A stretch of 64,000 bases of DNA from Okapia johnstoni (lineage: Eukaryota > Chordata > Mammalia > Artiodactyla > Giraffidae): NCBI GenBank assembly GCA_024291935.2, contig CM044310.1, forward strand, positions 78,304,713 through 78,368,712, given 5' to 3'. Under the pieces are notes generated by a model. That model saw only the letters and a list, made by a program, of their open reading frames with translations. It ran no database searches and was not told the DNA's origin. The position numbers and the translations under genes were made by a program. This document shows, piece after piece, positions 60,303 to 64,000 of this stretch. Numbering within the stretch: position 1 is the first letter of the stretch; each line of letters opens with the position of its first letter.

Positions 60303-60994
60303 TTGTAAGTTCTAGGGAAGGACTTGGGGGATGTCCGTGAACTAACCAGTGTGGTGACTAGTGTGACAAAGGGCTAGGGCCACCAATGGGGGCAGTGAGG
60401 AACCCAGTGGTCAGGCTTTGCCAAGCAGGTATGAACAGCAGGCATCTCCAGTCACCACTGCGAGCAGCAGCCTCCAAGCTGGCCCTTGGTGACCCTTGCC
60501 CCCTGGACTTCACACCCTTGGGTTGACCGGGCCACATGGCACCACGTCACCTGAGAAGCCTGTGGAGAGTCACATGGTGAGCAACTGCCACTGGCCAGCC
60601 AGGAGCCAGGCAAGGGCATCCTCTTGGCAGCTTGGCAAATTTCAAATGACTGCATCCCTGGGTGTAATGTGCACTGCACCTTGGTGAGATGCCCCGAGAC
60701 AGAGCCAGCCAAACACTCAGGAGTGGTAAGGCCTTGAATGCTGGTTGCTCTAAATGGCTGAGTTTAGGGTAATATGTTACATAGCAATAGGTAGCTGATA
60801 CAATCAACAGAGTTACTTTAATGAATTTGGCATGTGCTGTCTAGACCTCTGGGAGGTGATGCAGATCTGCCCTTTCCAGGCCCTTCTACACACACATACT
60901 GAGAACCATTGAGGGACACGTAGCTATCTAGTCATGTGCAAACTCCTGGACAGGTTTTCTGCTGGTAATAATGGAGTCTTCCCCTTTCTTTCAA
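60303..60994. other. Unassigned flank sequence
   Basis: No gene or confident repeat. Confidence 0.4.
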
Positions 60995-61219
60995 TAAATA
61001 TTTATTTGGCTGCTCCAGGTCTTACTTGCAGTGGCACGCAGGTTCTTTGATCTTTGTTGTCACATGTGGAAACCTTTTTTTTTGTAGTTGCATCATGCAG
61101 AATCTTTAGTTGCAGATGCCAACTTTTAGTTTCATCAGGATCTAGGATCTTGGATCGAACCCAGGCCCCCTGCACGGGAAGAACGGAGTCTTAGCCACTG
61201 GACCACCAGGCAAGTCCCA
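60995..61219 (-). mobile_element. tRNA-derived SINE, CHR type
   Basis: Plus strand 'AATAAATATTTATTTGGCTG' (reversed tail), 'GTTCTTTGATCTTTGTTGTC', 'GGATCGAACCCAGGCCCCCT' and the reversed head 'GGACCACCAGGCAAGTCCC'. Confidence 0.92.
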
Positions 61220-61572
61220 AGGACTTTTCCCCTTTCAAGAACAAATTGAACATTACAAAAGCTTGTTGTACATGTGATATATAAAACCCAATAATGAGCC
61301 ATACAAAAAACAGTTGTTTCCTAAGAAAGATGTTAAGTTCTGAACCAAATTTACCAAAATTCAGAGAGATGACAATTTTATTCAAACATTCCACAGAGGA
61401 GTCTATTTTATAAATGACATCCTAACATTGGCCTAGGACTCAGGTGTAGGCCAGGTCATTCAAAGCAGCAAGACAGCCTCAGCCAGAAGCTTGCCACCGT
61501 GGGCACAGGTACCGCCATGACCTTGTGTGACAGCCTATGGGCTCCAAGGCCAGGCCAAGTGTGGAATCACTA
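61220..61572. other. Unassigned flank sequence
   Basis: No gene or confident repeat. Confidence 0.4.
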
Positions 61573-61765
61573 GGCCTTTTTCTAAAAAATTTGGTTGAAA
61601 TGTAGTTGATTTACAATGTTGTATTAGTGGCAGGTGTAGAGGAAACTGATCCAGCTATACATACATAGATATATGCATTCTTTTTCAGATTCTTTTCCAT
61701 TATAAGTTATTATAAGATACTGAGCAGAGTTCCCTGTGCTATACAGTAGATCCCTGTTAGACCTG
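61573..61765 (-). mobile_element. L1 3' end
   Basis: 'GAAATGTAGTTGATTTACAA', 'TGTTGTATTAGTGGCAGGTG' and 'GCTATACAGTAGATCCCTGT' are the reverse of the artiodactyl L1 3' UTR seen at 16.5 kb. Confidence 0.92.
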
Positions 61766-61894
61766 TGATTTTTTTAAAAAAAGTTTAGCACTTTGCTTCA
61801 GTTGCTGCCAAGCTGCCTAATTTGGGAAGAAGCAAATAATTATTTGTTCTGATATTATAACGAAGTTAGATATTAAAACCAAAAATGGCCCCAA

Positions 61895-61970
61895 AGATCA
61901 ACTTCTGTCCTCAGACTGCAAAAGTATTATCTCTATTTTACAGACAAGGCAACGGAGCAACATCCCCTGA
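61895..61970 (-). mobile_element. MIR core fragment
   Basis: 'TATTATCTCTATTTTACAGA' and 'CAAGGCAACGGAGCA' match the reversed MIR core 'ccattttacagatgaggaaactgaggc'. Confidence 0.5.
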
Positions 61971-62043
61971 GCAGCCTGCCTGAAGCTCCTGGGAATCCAG
62001 CAAGCATGGGGAGGTGGAGTGTCCTGCCTGCTCCCTTGCCCTT

Positions 62044-62099
62044 CCTGCCACCCCACCCCCCCCCCCACCTCCCCACCCCCTACCCCCCCCCCCCCACCA
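62044..62099. repeat. Poly-C-rich simple repeat
   Basis: Runs of 8-12 C broken by CACC and TACC units. Likely to vary in length. Confidence 0.85.
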
Positions 62100-62609
62100 G
62101 GCCCTGCTTTGTGTGAGGTGTCGGGGATGTGATACAGCAACCTTGACATGCCCCGGTCAGAGCCAGCTCACCATGAGATCACCTCTCACACAATTAAGGG
62201 GAGCTGAGCCCAAAAGTCCTGATGTGCACAGTGTTCAGAGGGCTGAGGAAGTCGAAATGAGTAAACAGAAGTCACAGGTACAGAAAGAACAGAGAGCAGG
62301 TGAAGGACAGGAAGGGCTCAGGAAAATGAAGGCGGTGCCTCAGGAGTGGGGCCGGGGAGGAGCCAGGTCAGCTGAGCCCACCCCCACCCCCTTCTCTTCC
62401 GGAGTCCAGGCCACAGGGCATCTGAGTCCTCTAAACACCCGTCCCCGAGGCCACAGCAGAGGTGGGACTGAGCAGGACAGGGTTCAGAGTCAAGGTCCAC
62501 CTCCTACCTGAGGCTGGGTCACAGCCAGCTCTCAAAGCAGTTGTTCAGTAAATGTGTTTAGAGGAGTGAACCAATGTTTCCCAGCAACTCATTTCCCATG
62601 ACATCCTGG
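62100..62609. other. Unassigned flank sequence
   Basis: A plus-strand frame of 165 codons (62,014-62,511) starts inside the C-rich repeat and has no domain, so I leave it uncalled. Confidence 0.4.
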
Positions 62610-62760
62610 ATGCTTTCACTTCAGTTGCATTTTATCTTTACAACAAACCTGGGGGACACCCACTATCAGCCTGGCTCTGCAGATAATTTTATCCCCACTT
62701 TACTGATGGGAAAATTGAGGCTCAGAAGGGCAGAAGCCAGCACGCTTTCTCGAGAGCCCA
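62610..62760 (-). mobile_element. MIR element
   Basis: 'TTTATCCCCACTTTACTGAT' and 'GGGAAAATTGAGGCTCAGAA' form the reversed MIR core. Orientation minus. Confidence 0.72.
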
Positions 62761-63344
62761 GCTCCTGCCATCACCCTGCTCTGCTTTCAGATGAATCTCC
62801 TGAAAAGAGCTTAAGATTCCAATAACGCTTTTTATTTCAAGCAATGTAAATGAGACTGCATCTTACACTATCCCCAAACACGTTCAAATTTGCTAGAGGC
62901 TCTGAGTCACAGATTCTCTGGTCTGGGTGAGAAGGGAACCGGGGGAGGGTGGGGCTGGGTCACTTCCTGTCAGGGCAGCATTGCACAAGCTTCAATAAGG
63001 TGCAAGGGTGCAAGAAACCACTCTCAGAAGCCTGGTCATGATCATGGTCACGGGACTGGTCTAGGGGAAGTGGACGGCAGAATGTGGGCGGGACAATTTA
63101 ACCAGAGAAAGAAAAACAGTGAAGGAGGAAACCAGGGAGGATGGATGGACTGTGAAAAGAGAAAGTGAGAAGGGCAAGCAGCCCAGATGTGCGGGTCAGG
63201 GGCAGCCCCTCTTCACACACAAGAACCTGGCTGTTGGAGCCGAGGACCAATAATCAAGACTCTGCATTTAAAACAACGTCCCTAAACCTTCTGAGCTTCA
63301 GGACTTTTATGTCATACATGTTACTGCTGTTAACACACAAAGCC
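62761..63344. other. Unassigned flank sequence
   Basis: No gene or confident repeat. Confidence 0.4.
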
Positions 63345-63572
63345 ATAGGGTGGAGAGCACAGGCCCTGAAACCAGTCAGACCAGCTCTGAAACTCTGTGC
63401 ATCAGTTCTTAGCTGTGACCTCGGAGAAGTTACTTTAAATTGCCCTGGGTCTGTTTCCTTATCTGTAAAACAGATGTAAAAGTAGCTACTTCTCACATTT
63501 GTGAGGATTAAAAGAATGAATGCCTGCTACAGAGCCAAGAGCTAGCTAGCACTCAGTAATAACGATTATTGC
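63345..63572 (+). mobile_element. MIR element, near full length
   Basis: 'GGTGGAGAGCACAGGCCCTG', 'TGTGACCTCGGAGAAGTTAC', 'TTCCTTATCTGTAAAACAGA', 'TTGTGAGGATTAAAAGAATG' and 'CTAGCACTCAGTAATAACGA' follow the MIR consensus from 5' to 3'. Confidence 0.9.
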
Positions 63573-64000
63573 CTAATGACCTTAGGAATTTGGGGAATAC
63601 AGAAAAACACAGAAACAAACTTAAGGCACCATACAGAGTCAGTAGTCTCAGGGCTAAGCACTCCAGCACCAGACCTCAGGGAACCTGGGGTCCGCAATCC
63701 CAGGGATAAAACCACAGATCTCTCCCCTTCTCCCAGGGATGGAGTGGACTACAGTCTCCTAGGCCGTGATCCTGGTCTCCAGAGCTAGGCATGACTTCCA
63801 GAGGGAGTCGGCCTGTCTTCAGGAGAAAAGAATAGTGGAGGAGACAGTTCTCTCTTCAAAATTAAGCATCTGTAGGACAAGACTGCCGGGCCGCTCGCGC
63901 CCGGGAGCTGGCTCAGCTACCCTGAAGTCCTTGCTCTTACCCTAAGCCCTTTCCTTTTCCTCTCCGTGCACACAGCCCTTGGGGCACCAAGCCGGGCAGG
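63573..64000. other. Right-end flank; possible acceptor at the edge
   Basis: No gene called. A good pyrimidine tract ending in CACACAG (63,975) precedes the last 25 bases and could be a plus-strand splice acceptor, but the sequence after it is too short to judge. Confidence 0.3.

Noticed and set aside
3560..61219. tRNA-gene-like boxes (GGTTCGATCC and variants) at many places
   Set aside because: Each is part of a CHR or Bov-tA SINE head with SINE sequence after it; none folds as a separate tRNA gene.
1..64000. CRISPR arrays, operons, riboswitches, phage or plasmid features
   Set aside because: The repeat content is wholly mammalian and no regularly spaced direct repeats were seen; bacterial feature types do not apply.

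Overview
This window is nuclear DNA of a ruminant, very probably a bovid. The evidence is its repeats. It carries BovB (an RTE-clade LINE), BOV-A2 and Bov-tA SINEs, which derive from BovB and tRNA, and cetartiodactyl tRNA-derived SINEs of the CHR type. It also has a mariner transposon and older mammalian L1, L2, MIR and MaLR-type relics. I cannot tell cattle from sheep, goat or buffalo. There is no prokaryotic gene organisation: no operons, no ribosome binding sites, no CRISPR. Most open reading frames here are chance frames or translated repeats.

Layout. Positions 1-47.77 kb read best as one long intron, or intron series, of a minus-strand gene. It is filled with repeats of all ages. At the left edge (1-112) a possible internal coding exon follows a pyrimidine-rich splice acceptor on the minus strand. 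At 46.8-48.65 kb lies a strong CpG island with four CCAAT boxes, all on the minus strand, and a CRE-like site. Below them is a likely, mostly non-coding first exon ending at a good splice donor at 47,775. The island also holds an irregular GC-rich repeat just inside the predicted intron. From 48.65 to 64 kb I see upstream or intergenic DNA with SINEs, L2, L1 and MIR, and a 2.6-kb BovB copy at 56.85-59.45 kb.

The most substantial protein-like sequences are both mobile. One is the degenerate BovB endonuclease/reverse transcriptase. The other is a full-length but broken mariner (6,029-7,294) that keeps both terminal inverted repeats, the TA target duplication and the residues of its D,D34D catalytic triad. 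A 114-bp tandem duplication at 37,889-38,116, differing at one base, is a very young rearrangement. Several SINE insertions have readable target-site duplications, which give the local order of events (for example BOV-A2 into L1 at 36.6 kb and Bov-tA into L2 at 49.8 kb).

I found no convincing previously undescribed system. The items most worth checking are the unidentified minus-strand exon and gene, the CpG-island promoter, the 114-bp duplication, the repeat array in the CpG island and the 24-base G run. Repeat family names come from recognised consensus sequence, not from a database search, and boundaries of old repeats are good to roughly 10-30 bases.
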